From contig CM067065.1 of assembly GCA_033980235.1 (NCBI GenBank), forward strand, positions 22,643,337 through 22,707,336: a DNA stretch of 64,000 bases. The letters are read 5' to 3'. The notes below the pieces were generated by a model. That model had not been told where the DNA came from. It saw only the letters and a program-made list of their open reading frames with translations, and did not search any database. Source of the DNA: Diadema setosum (lineage: Eukaryota; Echinodermata; Echinoidea; Diadematoida; Diadematidae). A program made the translations under genes and the position numbers. Positions 36,331 to 49,094 of this stretch are shown here, one piece after another; within the stretch, counting starts at the first letter, position 1, and each line of letters starts with the position of its first letter.

Positions 36331-36892
36331 GAGGGAGAGAGGAAGAGAGTAGAATGGCGCCCAGAGGAAGAGAAACTGTAATATTTGGATGCAAATTTCA
36401 AAATTGTATTTTGGCAAGATATTGTTTACAAGAAACTGTGTGCTTTATGTCTCTTAAGATTACGACAACAAAATAAAAAAGAGAGAGCATTGAATTCAAT
36501 AACATTAAAAGAATTGTTATTGCCTGTCATGTAATGCATGAATTCTACTTTCGGTACTTCATTATCAAAATATATTCAATATCAACAGTATCCTTCGTTA
36601 AAATGACTATCTGATCAGAGCCTCTATCAAAAGAACAAACATTACGACAGACTTTCAACAATATTTGGTTACATGATAGAAATACAACTGTTTTCAATGG
36701 TCCTTATCATAAAGTTAGACGTTTTCCTTTCGCTGAAAACAGAAGAGCCTGGCAAACAAGAAAGTATCCGAGGTCTTACCATAGGTTTACTCACCAATAC
36801 ATTGTATGCCGATGAAAAGTATGCATACGTGTAGCAAAATTCGACCTTCAGTCATCATTGTCAAAGGCAAGAGTGTCCACATTGGTAGAAAT
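24878..36892 (-). CDS. Gene B: Ig-like/SRCR single-pass membrane receptor
   Basis: Minus-strand exons: 36,892-36,795 (ATG at 36,858), 35,985-35,831, 35,653-35,527, 30,912-30,580, 30,048-29,857, 27,163-26,882, 26,453-26,178, 25,781-25,482 and 25,002-24,878. Coding lengths (64+155+127+333+192+282+276+300+125) total 1,854 nt: 617 codons plus stop, with all phases agreeing. The order is signal peptide, Ig-like domain split over two exons, SRCR, short Ig-like segment, three four-Cys Ig-like domains, membrane helix, tail RRRKPAY. It is a cell-surface recognition receptor by domain content. With no signalling motif in the tail it would need a partner to signal, or act as an adhesion or decoy protein (inference). 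It is a tandem paralogue of gene A. The least certain junction is 35,831 to 35,653. Confidence 0.75.
25482..25781 (-). CDS. Gene B exon: membrane-proximal Ig-like domain
   Basis: 300 bp, phase 1-1, acceptor ggaaaccag and donor G|gtgaga. Same cysteines as the gene A exon ([26 protein letters not shown]). It is nearly identical to gene A while its introns differ, suggesting purifying selection or gene conversion. Confidence 0.87.
26056..26100. repeat. (CG)n(CA)n tract in a gene B intron
   Basis: Alternating purine-pyrimidine run of CG then CA repeats, a sequence type able to adopt Z-DNA. It lies about 80 bp past the donor of the 26,178-26,453 exon. Confidence 0.9.
26178..26453 (-). CDS. Gene B exon: middle Ig-like domain
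   Basis: 276 bp, phase 1-1, acceptor ttttag and donor CAG|gtatgt. Contains [33 protein letters not shown] and DTYCPPDS. One serine codon shorter than gene A. Confidence 0.85.
26882..27163 (-). CDS. Gene B exon: first of three Ig-like domains
   Basis: 282 bp, phase 1-1, acceptor ggtctcgtag and donor CAAG|gtaagc. Contains [46 protein letters not shown] and EHCPQ. The open frame continues upstream of the acceptor, but alignment with gene A places the start here. Confidence 0.85.
27275..27808. mobile_element. GGTGTTAA-rich inverted-repeat element
   Basis: About 530 bp made largely of variants of GGTGTTAA/TTAACACC in both orientations, with imperfect inverted ends (ACTGCAAAAAGTCCGGTGTT and the complement of ACTGTAAAAATATCGGTGTT). 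Non-coding. It sits 110 bp upstream of a gene B exon acceptor and is absent from gene A. Confidence 0.65.
27809..29856. other. Gene B intron; no exon supported
   Basis: It holds a G-run of about 30 bp (29,497-29,530) that could form a quadruplex. A 63-codon plus-strand frame (28,485-28,676) beginning [20 protein letters not shown] follows a good acceptor-like 'cttattcag'. I do not recognise that peptide; it may be a gene fragment or chance. Confidence 0.4.
29857..30048 (-). CDS. Gene B exon: short Ig-like segment
   Basis: 192 bp, phase 1-1, acceptor catctgcttag and donor GCAG|gtatgc. Encodes [20 protein letters not shown] then QCHVLG, the same V-type E-F strand pattern as gene A, with a single Cys. 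Confidence 0.8.
30580..30912 (-). CDS. Gene B exon: SRCR domain
   Basis: 333 bp, phase 1-1, acceptor catttttag and donor AAA|gtaagt. [49 protein letters not shown]: a full SRCR domain. It has the same two extra cysteines as gene A (IQC before WGTIC, and WGCNG). It differs from gene A mainly in the WNSWSIEE and QTHGVF loops, which are likely contact surfaces. Confidence 0.95.
30920..34973. other. Gene B large intron; no further exon seen
   Basis: Partly duplicated in gene A (15,978-18,540). It contains an ATT-type run near 31,300 and several 'tttccgtcct' motifs shared with gene A. Short frames here have no recognisable domain. Confidence 0.5.
34974..35035. repeat. (TA)n tract
   Basis: Alternating TA with two TGTA breaks, immediately left of MITE copy 3. 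MITE copies 1-4 border such tracts, suggesting insertion into, or generation of, TA repeats. Confidence 0.9.
35036..35282. mobile_element. 247-bp MITE, copy 3 (gene B intron)
   Basis: Inverted ends GAAGAGTTTGTTTGCAAAAA and its complement, exactly 247 bp. It lies between the second half-Ig exon and SRCR. Not found at the corresponding place in gene A. Confidence 0.87.
35340..35470. repeat. Compound microsatellite (TTTC)n(TC)n(TA)n(TG)n
   Basis: Four successive simple repeats lie about 55 bp past the donor of the 35,527-35,653 exon. Open frames across it are artefacts. Confidence 0.95.
35527..35653 (-). CDS. Gene B exon: N-terminal Ig-like domain, second half
   Basis: 127 bp, phase 0 in and phase 1 out; acceptor aattttcag, donor TCTG|gtgaac. 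It begins [14 protein letters not shown] and continues [14 protein letters not shown], which resembles the E-F segment of a V-type Ig domain (SL.F.pV..sD), then [11 protein letters not shown] where a Cys would be expected. Joining to SRCR gives V-R-L-V in frame. Not found in gene A. Correct phases at both junctions support it; the missing F-strand Cys is odd. Confidence 0.6.
35831..35985 (-). CDS. Gene B exon: N-terminal Ig-like domain, first half
   Basis: 155 bp, phase 1 in and phase 0 out; acceptor acaatcag, proposed donor ACG|gtgaac. Contains [18 protein letters not shown] and [11 protein letters not shown], the Cys and Trp of an Ig domain. The frame stays open downstream to TAG near 35,747, so the donor is inferred from phase and from the position of the next exon. 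Confidence 0.7.
36088..36330. repeat. (GATA)n microsatellite next to exon 2, gene B
   Basis: A long GATA array with GATACA interruptions, about 100 bp upstream of the acceptor and in the same relative position as the gene A array. The 215- and 153-codon frames across it are artefacts of SIYL repeats joined to the exon. Confidence 0.95.
36795..36892 (-). CDS. Gene B start exon: 5' UTR end and signal peptide
   Basis: The acceptor tctctcttttag indicates an upstream untranslated exon. ATG-ATG at 36,858 opens [20 protein letters not shown], a signal-peptide-like segment; the exon leaves in phase 1 at G|gtgagt. 98 bp, as in gene A. Confidence 0.8.
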
Positions 36893-37099
36893 CTAAAAGA
36901 GAGAACAGGGGAAAAACTAATCAGTGATGTAAAAGGTGCGTCAAATTATTACTTCATGATTTAAAACATAATTATAATTATAATTTACTGTTGATCATAA
37001 TATCCCCACTTAATGTGTGACATAGGAAATCATCAGAGTTTGAATACTTTCAGAATGAGAATAGATGATGTTTTTAAGAAGAAGGTGTATCGATGATCC

Positions 37100-37330
37100 T
37101 GGAGAAAACTCGACGAATGCCTGGGAGACAACAATCACTGGTGACCAATTTCTCAACAAATTAATGTGCAGCAAATAGTCGATGTCCGAAACGATGTGAA
37201 TCATCTACAAAATGCACCGTCAATATAAGCACGCGTATTGCCCATATTACATTTCAAAGTGACCGTCACGGTCCTAACACAGGCAGGATCAGTATTACTC
37301 CGCGCAGTTACTTCCTGGTTGAGGTAAAGT
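37100..37330 (-). promoter_or_regulatory. Conserved promoter-proximal block, gene B
   Basis: Counterpart of 19,660-19,880. Conservation of about 200 bp between otherwise diverged upstream regions suggests the core promoter and first untranslated exon. CTTATATTGA on the minus strand is the aligned TATA-like site. Confidence 0.4.
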
Positions 37331-38529
37331 CACGATTTGTTTTTTTTTTTTTTTTCCTCTCTTTCCTTTAATCTGCTTCAATTGATAAATCAATCCTAGA
37401 CTGATGAAAACTCTTTTTTTTTGTAAGGAATTGCTACTTCGCTGTATGTATTTCTAATTTGCACGTCTTAATTCAAGGATTTTGTTTTTCTTAATGCGTA
37501 ATGATTTGGGAATCAAATGGTCTTGCATGCTTACGATGTTCGCTTTTGTTTTCACAAAGAATGTATGAGATCGGATGGTGTAAGCTGAGATAAATAGAGG
37601 AAATGATGGTGTCATTGAATACATTTGTTTACTATCAGTGTCACAGCATACAGTATTTTGATATAGATCATCTTCAAAGCATCATTATCAAAACTATTGA
37701 ACATTATGTTTTAACTCTTGTTTTTGCTGACCAAATGCCATTATAAAACAACTCAGTACAAATGTTTGTTGTTTTTTTTTGTTCCAGTTTTAAATTCCAA
37801 AAAGAAAATGCACTGTGTGTAAGACAATGTATACACTGAAATCCACTTTATTATTGAAAACGACTCCGTAGATCAAGAGACACTTTCTTTTCAATTCAAA
37901 TTTTAATCTATTCCTGTATTTTTTTTTGTGAAAATAGATTAGATATAACAAAGGAAAATAATATATCATATTCAGATGGAAGGATAATAGAATAGTGCCA
38001 ACATATAGAAGAAAGTACTCATATGAAAGTTGGAATCTGAGAATAAATGCTTAAGAAATATGATGGAACCTACTTAAAAGCAGGCTTGTCGAGTGTAAAG
38101 ATTAAGATGAGGAGCACGCAGTGCTATACAAGCACGAGAAAAACAACCATGTCCGGTAAGATGAAAAAAAAAAAAAGAGTTCATGTATTCATAATGCCTA
38201 TCAAGTTCTCAGAAATATCTGAAATATATTTAAGAGTCACTTAAGAATACAATGTTATTATTATTATTATTTTTTTTTTTTTGGGGGGGGGCATCATCGA
38301 AATGGCCCTACATTAATAAAGCAATACTTCCAATACAGAATCATAAGGTAATAAAATGTCTGTAATATAGAATAAGTCACAAAATTTAAGGAAACTGATC
38401 GATGCAGCCTACGGATATGGATTTTTTTCTTCTTTTTTAATGAGGAAAGAGTAAAGAATTACCTTGTCTGCACATCAGTCCAAGCCAAATTCTGATAAGG
38501 TGTTTTATTTTCTCCATGTCTCCAAGCTT
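37331..38529. other. Intergenic upstream of gene B; no gene seen
   Basis: T-runs at about 37,339-37,355 and 38,270-38,281 followed by a G-run at 38,283-38,290. No exon or recognised element. Confidence 0.5.
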
Positions 38530-39640
38530 TCCAACGTTCAAGAAGCTCATTTCTCTTGCGTATTGCGTTTCAGTGCCTAACTGTCTGCACGGTTGATTGC
38601 ATCTATAAAATAGGACCAGATTTCTTTCTCAATATCATATTGATAATGTCTCCCTCTTTCCATACCATTTTTTGTTTTGTTGGTACACCATTAATACTCT
38701 CATTTCCTGTCTAAGGGTTTGTGTGAAATTAAAATGCACATTTGACTCATTGGTATAGAACAGTAAGGGTTAAAAATTAATACCAGGAAGTGAATATACT
38801 GGGATGTAATGAGGTATATACTTGACATGTATAATTGCTTTCACAAGAAAGCGTGCTAAAGACATTATAAATTTATCCGGAAATTAGCGTCAAATGTCGA
38901 TTTAAAGCAAATCTTGTCTGTCAGGTATTAAATTCCTGTTTGTGTTTCTAAGCAGGTTTCGATGTCACCGACTTGGTATTCTTGGCAATCCTCTTGTGAA
39001 CAGATCCTCCCTTGTTTCAATAATCTTGCCAGGATATGCAATACAGTGTCGTGTACATCATCTCGATCACTGCCTTTTCACTGCGTCCATCCCGTATAAC
39101 ATGTCTCTTACATGGCACACTCGACTTTCCTATAGCAGGGCTCGACACTAACTTTATTTTTCGGTGGCCCGATGGGGCCACCAAAATCATCAATTTTAAA
39201 TTTTTGGTGGCCCGAGAGAAAAATTTGGTGGCCCGAAAAAAAAAAAAAAAAAACATTGATAAAAGTCCATTTTTAAAAACAAGTCGCACACTCACTGCAT
39301 GCATTTATGCATTTCCGGCGCATAAAGTTACGAATTTATTGACACACTTTTCAAAAAATTTTGGTGGCCCGAGGTCGGCCACCAAATTTGCCCTTTTCTG
39401 AAATTTGGTGGCCCCGGGCCACCGGGCCACCGTTAGTGTCGAGCCCTGCCTATAGGCTTAATGACTTATTTCCCAGGGCCTGTCGAGAAAGGGAATAAGC
39501 AATGCACACCTAGTAGTCCGTTTTACATAAGAAAATTTCTTCTAAATTTGAAAAGAATTCACATTATCGACTGACGGTAAATAGTGGTGATATCACATTA
39601 CCTGTTGTAATGTATCATTACAGTATCTGTTTTTTTTTTC
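38530..39640. repeat. Segmental-duplication block matching 1-850
   Basis: Same-orientation homologue of bases 1-850, interrupted by a hAT-like element at 39,143-39,442. The shared piece has no clear exon. Confidence 0.75.
39143..39442. mobile_element. hAT-like non-autonomous element
   Basis: About 300 bp with perfect inverted ends CAGGGCTCGACACTAAC / GTTAGTGTCGAGCCCTG, flanked by a direct repeat CCTATAG (7 bp visible). The uninterrupted paralogous site near 660 reads ctctcctatatgag. The interior repeats GGTGGCCCG in both orientations. The CAGGG start and roughly 8-bp duplication are typical of hAT elements; there is no transposase. Confidence 0.7.
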
Positions 39641-41685
39641 AAGTGCTGACTGGTCATTTTTTTTATTATGTGTAAATTTATGTGAAATGTCATGATTATG
39701 ACATATCTGCACGCTAATGAGAATGTAATACATGTCACACTTGAACAGCAATTTATATATACTTCAATTATGTCTACTTGATATAAACACTGTACGATGT
39801 AAATGATATGTATTTAGAAGTTAATCGTTCATTTCATTTCATCCTAAAAACATATTCGAAATATATCATAAAATTATCAAAAACCTATTTGGGACGCACA
39901 ACTGCATTCAACATCATCTGGAAACATACGTCACAAACGTTTTTATCAGAAAGAGGCCATAAGAGAGAGAGGGGGAGAAGCGGGGGGGGGGTGGTTAGAA
40001 GGGGTGAATAAAGGAAGGTGATTAAGAAAACGCGTAGGATACGTCTTATGTTTTGAGGGAAATTATTGAGACGTGCATGAGCATCTGCAGGTTGGACAAG
40101 ATATTTATTAAGATGTTTAAAAAAAAATCTGTTTATTAAAATATCAATATCCGACGACCACAACGAAACGAAGAATCAGACTACTCGACAAAGCTGACGA
40201 TTCCTGTATTTTCTCTTCATCGATCCAATGTCCTCCTCAAGGTATCGCTGGAATAAAGCTTCATTGTCGTCCGTTCACAGTTCAACCCAAGAGTCCAAAA
40301 TTTAGGCCTAATCCACTTAAGACAGAGTGAGACAAGAAAGCCAATGGAGTAAGTGATTAGTTGATTGAAGCTGGGCTCGACACTTGTATGTTTTAGCCTA
40401 TTCATTAAATGCAATTCACTATAAAGCCATATTTACCAGATGAACAAAAAAGAAGAAGATTAAATCAAATATTGAGGGCATCCTTCTATTATAGATATCT
40501 GTGTCACCTACACATAATTGCTATAAGCGTGGGCTAAGCGTGGGCTTAAAAAAAAAAAAGGATCTGATTACCATTGATAGTGAGACGTGACTTGGGCAGA
40601 CGTTTAGTAAACGACAGGTGATGATGATAATTTTGCTGTGTCAGAGTTTCTTTTCACTGTTGTAAGTTTCACATTATTCATGTACTTCCTCATCTATCAA
40701 GATTGTCTGAAGAGTTGCTAATTTCCACTTTTGCAATCATTAAAACTTTCTTGGAAAGTTTTATCTCTGTCTATCTGATAATGATGACCTTCTTTAAAAA
40801 CTTTTGAAAACGTCTTTCCATTGTTTTGATGAAAATCGTTATTTTTTTGTTTCTACTTGAATTTTTAAACAATAAATATTTTTAAACAAATTAACCAAAA
40901 CATTAAACAACAACATATTTAATCAACTGTAGCATTTACTACTTTAAATCTCAGTATAAATCAGATACCTGTTCTGATACTCGTCTCCACAGAAAACCAG
41001 TAATCTGAAACGATTCGCCAGGCAATGCCAGGTCCGCATGTACAAAATGCACACATATTTCACAAAAACTTTCTTTTCATTTTGCACTCTGAAAGTACTT
41101 GTTCACGACTACACACTTCAAAACTTGAAAAGAAAAAAATACCTTTAATTAATGAATCGAGTTAAGAAAAAAACAAGGAAAAGAGGAATGAATGAACTAA
41201 AGTTGGACTTATTCAAAGACTTCATGCAGTTTAGTATTTAGAAATAAAAAAGGTTAACGATAAGTTCCCTTGAAATAATAATATCAATCCATGTCATTGA
41301 CATTTTTTTATATTTCAACATTGCCATAAGTTGACATAACCACAACAATTTTACTGTGAAAAATACGTTACCTTTACTAGAGAGGATATGAAAACAAGGT
41401 GAGGAGTTGGAATATGTCAGTAACATATACCTAGCTTTGGTCGAGACTTATCTTCAGGTTTATATTATTTTTGGTGAGATAATGAGAAACCTCTCATGAA
41501 ATATGAAAGAGCATGTAATTCCAAAAAGGATTCAACGTTTCTGTGATGAAAATTGGTCTTGACATGGCTGAGATATCCAAACAGCGATCCTAATAAAATC
41601 GACAGGCCACGGCTTTTATTATGATCTCTCTGTTTTACCTTGTCTTTGGATATCTCAGTCATTTCAAAACCGATTTTCTTCAAAC
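39641..41685. other. Intergenic; nothing recognised
   Basis: AT-rich with short A and T runs. No exon with supporting splice sites and domain, and no repeat shared with the rest of the window. Confidence 0.5.
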
Positions 41686-42049
41686 AAGCTTTTAATTATT
41701 CAAATTCATGAATTTCTTCCGTCGAGATGTTTTCATTGCAACTGATTGACAAATTGCCCTACATCGACGTAAATAAGCACTGAATTGATCAGTGTTTTAG
41801 TAGTAGCCATGATAAAAAATCATGGGCGTACATACTCGAGCAGGATTTGAACCTACGACCTCCTGATCACCGGTGATTTGAACCTACGACCTCCTGATCA
41901 CCGGTGATCAGGAGGTCGTAGGTTCAAATCCTGCTCGAGTATGTACGCCCATGATTTTTTATCATGGCTACTACTAAAACACTGATCAATTCAGTGCTTA
42001 TTTACGTCGATGTAGGGCAATTTGTCAATCAGTTGCAAAGCTTTTAATT
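41686..42049 (-). mobile_element. Fold-back SINE-like retroposon with tRNA-like box B
   Basis: Flanked by 12-bp direct repeats AAGCTTTTAATT (41,686-41,697 and 42,038-42,049). The interior is a large palindrome with arms of roughly 140-165 bp (TTGCAACTGATTGAC... and its complement). At its centre is a tRNA-like T-arm, GTAGGTTCAAATCCTGC, with a Pol III box B-like GGTTCAAATCC; part of the centre is duplicated. The minus-strand 3' end is an AT-rich tail. A target duplication of this size implies LINE-driven insertion. A shortened copy is at 50,812-50,918. Confidence 0.7.
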
Positions 42050-45326
<3,277 letters not shown>

Positions 45327-46020
45327 TTTCCGGCATGTTTGTTAAATTACACATCAGCAGTAGCGATTTTACAAAATGTATTTCTTAGAGGGAGACAAAT
45401 TGAAGAAAATAAGCCTCAACCTTCACCCCCTCCCCCCCCCCCCCCCCGATTAATATTCTCTTGCTTTCATTAAAGCCTTGTCCGCCTTGGACTACTTAAT
45501 ATAACAATGTCGAAATTTCGGACCTTGGGAATTTGTTCCAAGTTCATCGTATCGCTTCCGGAAAACCAGGGACAGCCTGGTGATAGTATCGCTGCCAGGA
45601 AAGCAGTAGATGACAGGTTCGAGTCCGACTGGTTCCTTTTTTCCGACATGTTTGTTAATTTACAGATCGGCAGTTGCGATTTTAACAAATTTTCATTTGT
45701 AGAGGGAGACAAACTGAAGAAACTCAAACCTGAGCCTTCACCCCTCTGATTAATATCTTTCTTTGATTTATCCTATGCCTTGTCCGCCTTGGACTACTTA
45801 ACATAACAATGTCGAAATTTCGGACCTTGGGTATTTGTCCCAAGTTCATCGTATCGCTCCCGGCAAACCAGGGATAGCCTGGTGGTAGTGTCACTGCCCT
45901 GAAAGCAGTAACGGGAAGGATCGAGTCCCGTGGTTCCTTTTCCAACATTTTTGTTAAATTATAGACCAGCAGTTACGATCTTACAAAGGTCATTTGTAGA
46001 GGGAGCCAAAATGAAGAAAA
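45327..46020. repeat. Tandem array of a tRNA-related SINE (about 2.4 units)
   Basis: Units at 45,327-45,447 (partial), 45,448-45,747 and 45,748-46,020, period about 300 bp. Each full unit has a box A-like AGCCTGGTGRTAGT and a box B-like GGTTCGAGTCC (45,616-45,626) or GGATCGAGTCC (45,918-45,928), then shared 'tttgttaaatta' and 'gtagagggagacaaa'. A relative is at 11,618-11,720. Confidence 0.65.
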
Positions 46021-46981
46021 TTTACATCTCAATGCATTAGTTGTTTTTTGTAACAATTTCGCTACGATCCCCATTGTAAAATAAGTAAGAAAACTAGTAG
46101 GCATATGGAGAAAAATGAAAAATAATGTTTAACATATAAGTCAAACCAAAACCAAACAGTTCTTCAACTTAATCAGTCCTAAAGGAGGTCTGTGAGAAAT
46201 CGGAATGCTGGTTTTGAAAGCAAGAATTTCATTTTTCATGTAAAGTCAAATCAATTTTTCCTGAAGTTCCTCGAGTTTTAGGATCATGATCATTGGCTTT
46301 GACATGATGTCGTGCCAACACCAAAATTCGCGAAAGGTTGGCAAACAATCCATTGACTTTCTTTCAAACAAAATCGTACTTTCAACTTCCTTTGTTATTT
46401 CCCTTAAAGTAAACATTGTACAATCTTACAGTTGAATTCAGTCAAGCATTTGCGAACCCACCAAAGAAGTTGTACTGGAAAGAAAAGAGTGTCTCACAGT
46501 TTGTTTATAATGTGTTCGCATAGCCGATTATGTGAAATGCTCGAATGTAACGGTGTTGATGATGTGACAATATTAATTAATGGTTCATGGCAGACGGAAC
46601 GGGGGGGGGGGGCACTGGGGCTCACTCCCCATCTTCTTCTTCTTCTTTTTTTAACCATACAAAGGAATACATAATGTGTCATCACTTTGGGGGCCCCCAT
46701 TTTTTTTTTACCCCGGAAGTGCGTAAGTGGCTCTAGTGAGAAATAGATAAAGACTTTGAAATGTGAGTGACGTTATGTTTTTTGCGCTGAAGACCTTTTT
46801 TTTTTTTTCTTTTTTTTTTTTTGCTTGTTAGCTCATGAAACCCGGCAGTGGACAACTCACTTTCAAAAACGCTCCGCCGGCACTGCGGTTCAACAATGAA
46901 TACTGTGTACAGTGAACACATTGTTATTCAGATTATTGGACATTGTATTTTGTGTTCCTTGGAGACTTCAGGCAAACTTAC
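46021..46981. other. Intergenic or intron of gene C; nothing recognised
   Basis: Contains a G-run (46,600-46,611) and T-runs (46,797-46,822). Downstream exons of gene C would be expected here or further left, but none can be named. Confidence 0.45.
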
Positions 46982-47030
46982 CTGGGAAGCCTAAGTCAAT
47001 GGCGCCAAATTCTCTCCTTGGCCAATCATC
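46982..47030 (-). CDS. Gene C exon: short, unidentified
   Basis: 49 bp between a good acceptor (ttaactcacag) and a consensus donor (CCCAG|gtaagt). Entered in phase 0 it reads DDWPRREFGAIDLGFP and leaves in phase 1. The frame agrees with the phase-0 donor of 47,965-48,156, so the two may belong to one transcript. Product not recognised. Confidence 0.45.
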
Positions 47031-47091
47031 CTGTGAGTTAAACCAAACAATTTACACAAACATGTACTATAGGCCCTAATTGTTGATATTG

Positions 47092-47730
47092 ATACAATTG
47101 ATACATCACAAAACCATCAAAAAGCTGCAAGACATGGATGTTAATCTAAGGTTAGATACTGATAGAAGAGACCTTAAGCTAAACAATGTATAATCAGAAT
47201 CAAACGGACTCTCCTAAACCTTTCTAAGCATTGGAAAGAACGTGCACTCTCTGTAGAAAACGTGTGAACTAAGAATAGGGATTCTGAAGTATAGGTACTA
47301 TTCGACCGCTAATCTTTACCAAGCCGTGCTCTCTGTTCGATGAATGGGACCAAAAAAAAAATAATGTAAACCACAGGAACAACAACGATGAAGGAATTAT
47401 CAGATTGAGCTGAAATTGACCATCCAAATGCTCTATCAATACATTTTGTTCACGATAAATGCCATCGAAGCAGTTGCATTATCCTTTCAAATGTTATTTA
47501 ATTCTGAAGGTAAAGAGTGCCCACAGGAATTACAAGAAAAGAAGTTTATTGGTCTCTAAGAAATACCTGATCATTACTTTACCAAAAGATGGGTTGTAGA
47601 AATACTGCTAAAAACACACGTTCCCATTTACTTTATGATCCCAAATGTCAAGGAGCAATCAGCCCTTTCATAAAATATAAAAGACTCGGGGGGTACGACT
47701 TTTTGTTGATTTTGTGATGCACAGTCTCAC
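47092..47730. mobile_element. MITE of the GTGACCCTGCA family, diverged
   Basis: It resembles 5,879-6,590 (shared 'aatgggac', 'acaacaatgaag/acaacgatgaag', 'cttaccaaac/ctttaccaag' stretches) and has inverted ends around ATCACAAAA. A (CA)n tract (47,727-47,787) follows its right end. It lies in the proposed gene C intron. Confidence 0.55.
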
Positions 47731-47964
47731 ACACACACACACACATGCACACACACACACACACACACACGCACACACGCACACCCTTACACACACAGAT
47801 GTAAAGGGAAAGAGGGAATTGGAGATCGATATAGCAATACAAGTTATACACGAAGAATCCGTGTGATGCCGTGCAAATTGATTTCATATCCATTGGTTTG
47901 TGCGTCAAATATCATAGATATGTGTACATTATTGACTTATTGGCAGACAAAAAGGTCAGCGAAC

Positions 47965-48156
47965 CTGTGTGCCACACCAGTTCCTCCGACGGGGCGAGGG
48001 CGAGGGCCCGCGGGGCCGGCCTCCCAGCACGATCAATAATATGACCACGATGACTAGAGCCAAAACTAGCTTGCGGACCCGTCTTGTGCAGCAGGTTTTG
48101 CCGCCCTCAACGGCAGTCAGTACTTCTCCCTCTTCTTCGTTGGTTTTTATAAAAAC
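47965..48156 (-). CDS. Gene C exon: predicted membrane-helix exon
   Basis: 192 bp, acceptor cttttcccacag, open only in phase 0. It encodes an acidic start (NEEEGEV), the basic patch CCTRRVRK, a strong hydrophobic helix (LVLALVIVVILLIVLGG) and a Pro/Arg-rich stretch, RPRGPSPSPRRRNWCGTQ. It is also markedly GC-rich against its surroundings. If it splices at CAG|gttcgc it could be the anchor of a type II membrane protein continuing into 47,030-46,982. If not, it ends two codons later at TGA (47,956). Not homologous to the receptor genes. Confidence 0.5.
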
Positions 48157-48809
48157 CTGTGGGAAAAGTCGTATTCTTTGTTTGTTTTAAGTATTCAAGT
48201 AGGCCTACTCATCTTCTAAACTTAAGACCCTTATGTGGACTTTACTTAATACTGTTCCTTAAAATATCTGCTTAAAATCGAACCAGGAACGGCAACGACA
48301 TTGACAATGATAGCAGCAGCAACAACAACAACAACACAAATCCTCACAGCTAAGTTTTACAAATCTTTGGTATGGATTTTGAAGTAGAGGATACACTTTT
48401 TTTTTCATTTCATTCAAACAATCTAACAATCACGCATACAAGAAAAACATACATCATACAGACTTACGCAGAAGACCAAGAAATATTTTATGCGATTTAC
48501 ATTTTCATTTATTGCCATTCACGGATTTATGAAGAATGCGAAAGTAATATGAGAATTCTTTGTAAAGACAATTAATTACACATCTATTACCTTAAAAGAA
48601 ACCAAAAACACGTATAGTTATATATTTTTTGTTAAAGATGGAAAATAAATGAATAAATGTTAAAAAAAAAGTTTGAAATTACTTCAAAAGGAGTGTAGAT
48701 TCAATTTGGTTCCGAAAAAAAAAAATAATAATATAGCGGTGTGCTATGCGTTTACCGGAAGAATCGCGCATCTTCCATAAAAGAATATTTACAATATCAT
48801 ATGATATGT

Positions 48810-48853
<44 letters not shown>
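48157..48853. other. Intergenic or gene C intron; (TA)n near the right end
   Basis: Contains a (CAA)n-like run at 48,319-48,335 and a (TA)n tract at 48,815-48,853. No exon recognised. Confidence 0.45.
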
Positions 48854-48856
<3 letters not shown>

Positions 48857-49094
48857 GGGTTTGTTTGCCAAAACCGATAAGTCCATTTTTGAAGATTTTG
48901 AAGTACGATCTCTGTCATAAAGTACAAAATAATACCTTTTAAATTATATATTGGTCAATACATATAAAGGTATATTTTGAAGTTATGGTCAAAAGAATAA
49001 AACATTTTCTTATTATTCTCTTTATTTTTCTTGACCTTTAATCGCACATATCTCTATTTGGCAAATATGGACTTATATGTATAATACAAACTCA
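48854..49094. mobile_element. 247-bp MITE, copy 4 (right end damaged)
   Basis: The left inverted end is nearly intact; the right one is broken after 'atggacttat'. Borders a (TA)n tract on the left. Confidence 0.75.

Noticed and set aside
35747..36394. 215- and 153-codon minus-strand frames of SIYLSIYL repeats
   Set aside because: They are translations of the (GATA)n array joined to the true exon at 35,831-35,985.
41900..41945. A genuine tRNA gene around the GGTTCAAATCC box
   Set aside because: Only a T-arm-like segment is present; no acceptor stem or anticodon arm can be folded, and it lies at the centre of a palindrome.
45590..45640. A genuine tRNA gene in the SINE array
   Set aside because: Box A/B-like motifs occur but the cloverleaf is incomplete and repeated in tandem.
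46859..46880. Tiny possible exon of gene C before a gtgagt
   Set aside because: 22 bp with no polypyrimidine tract; cannot be told from chance.
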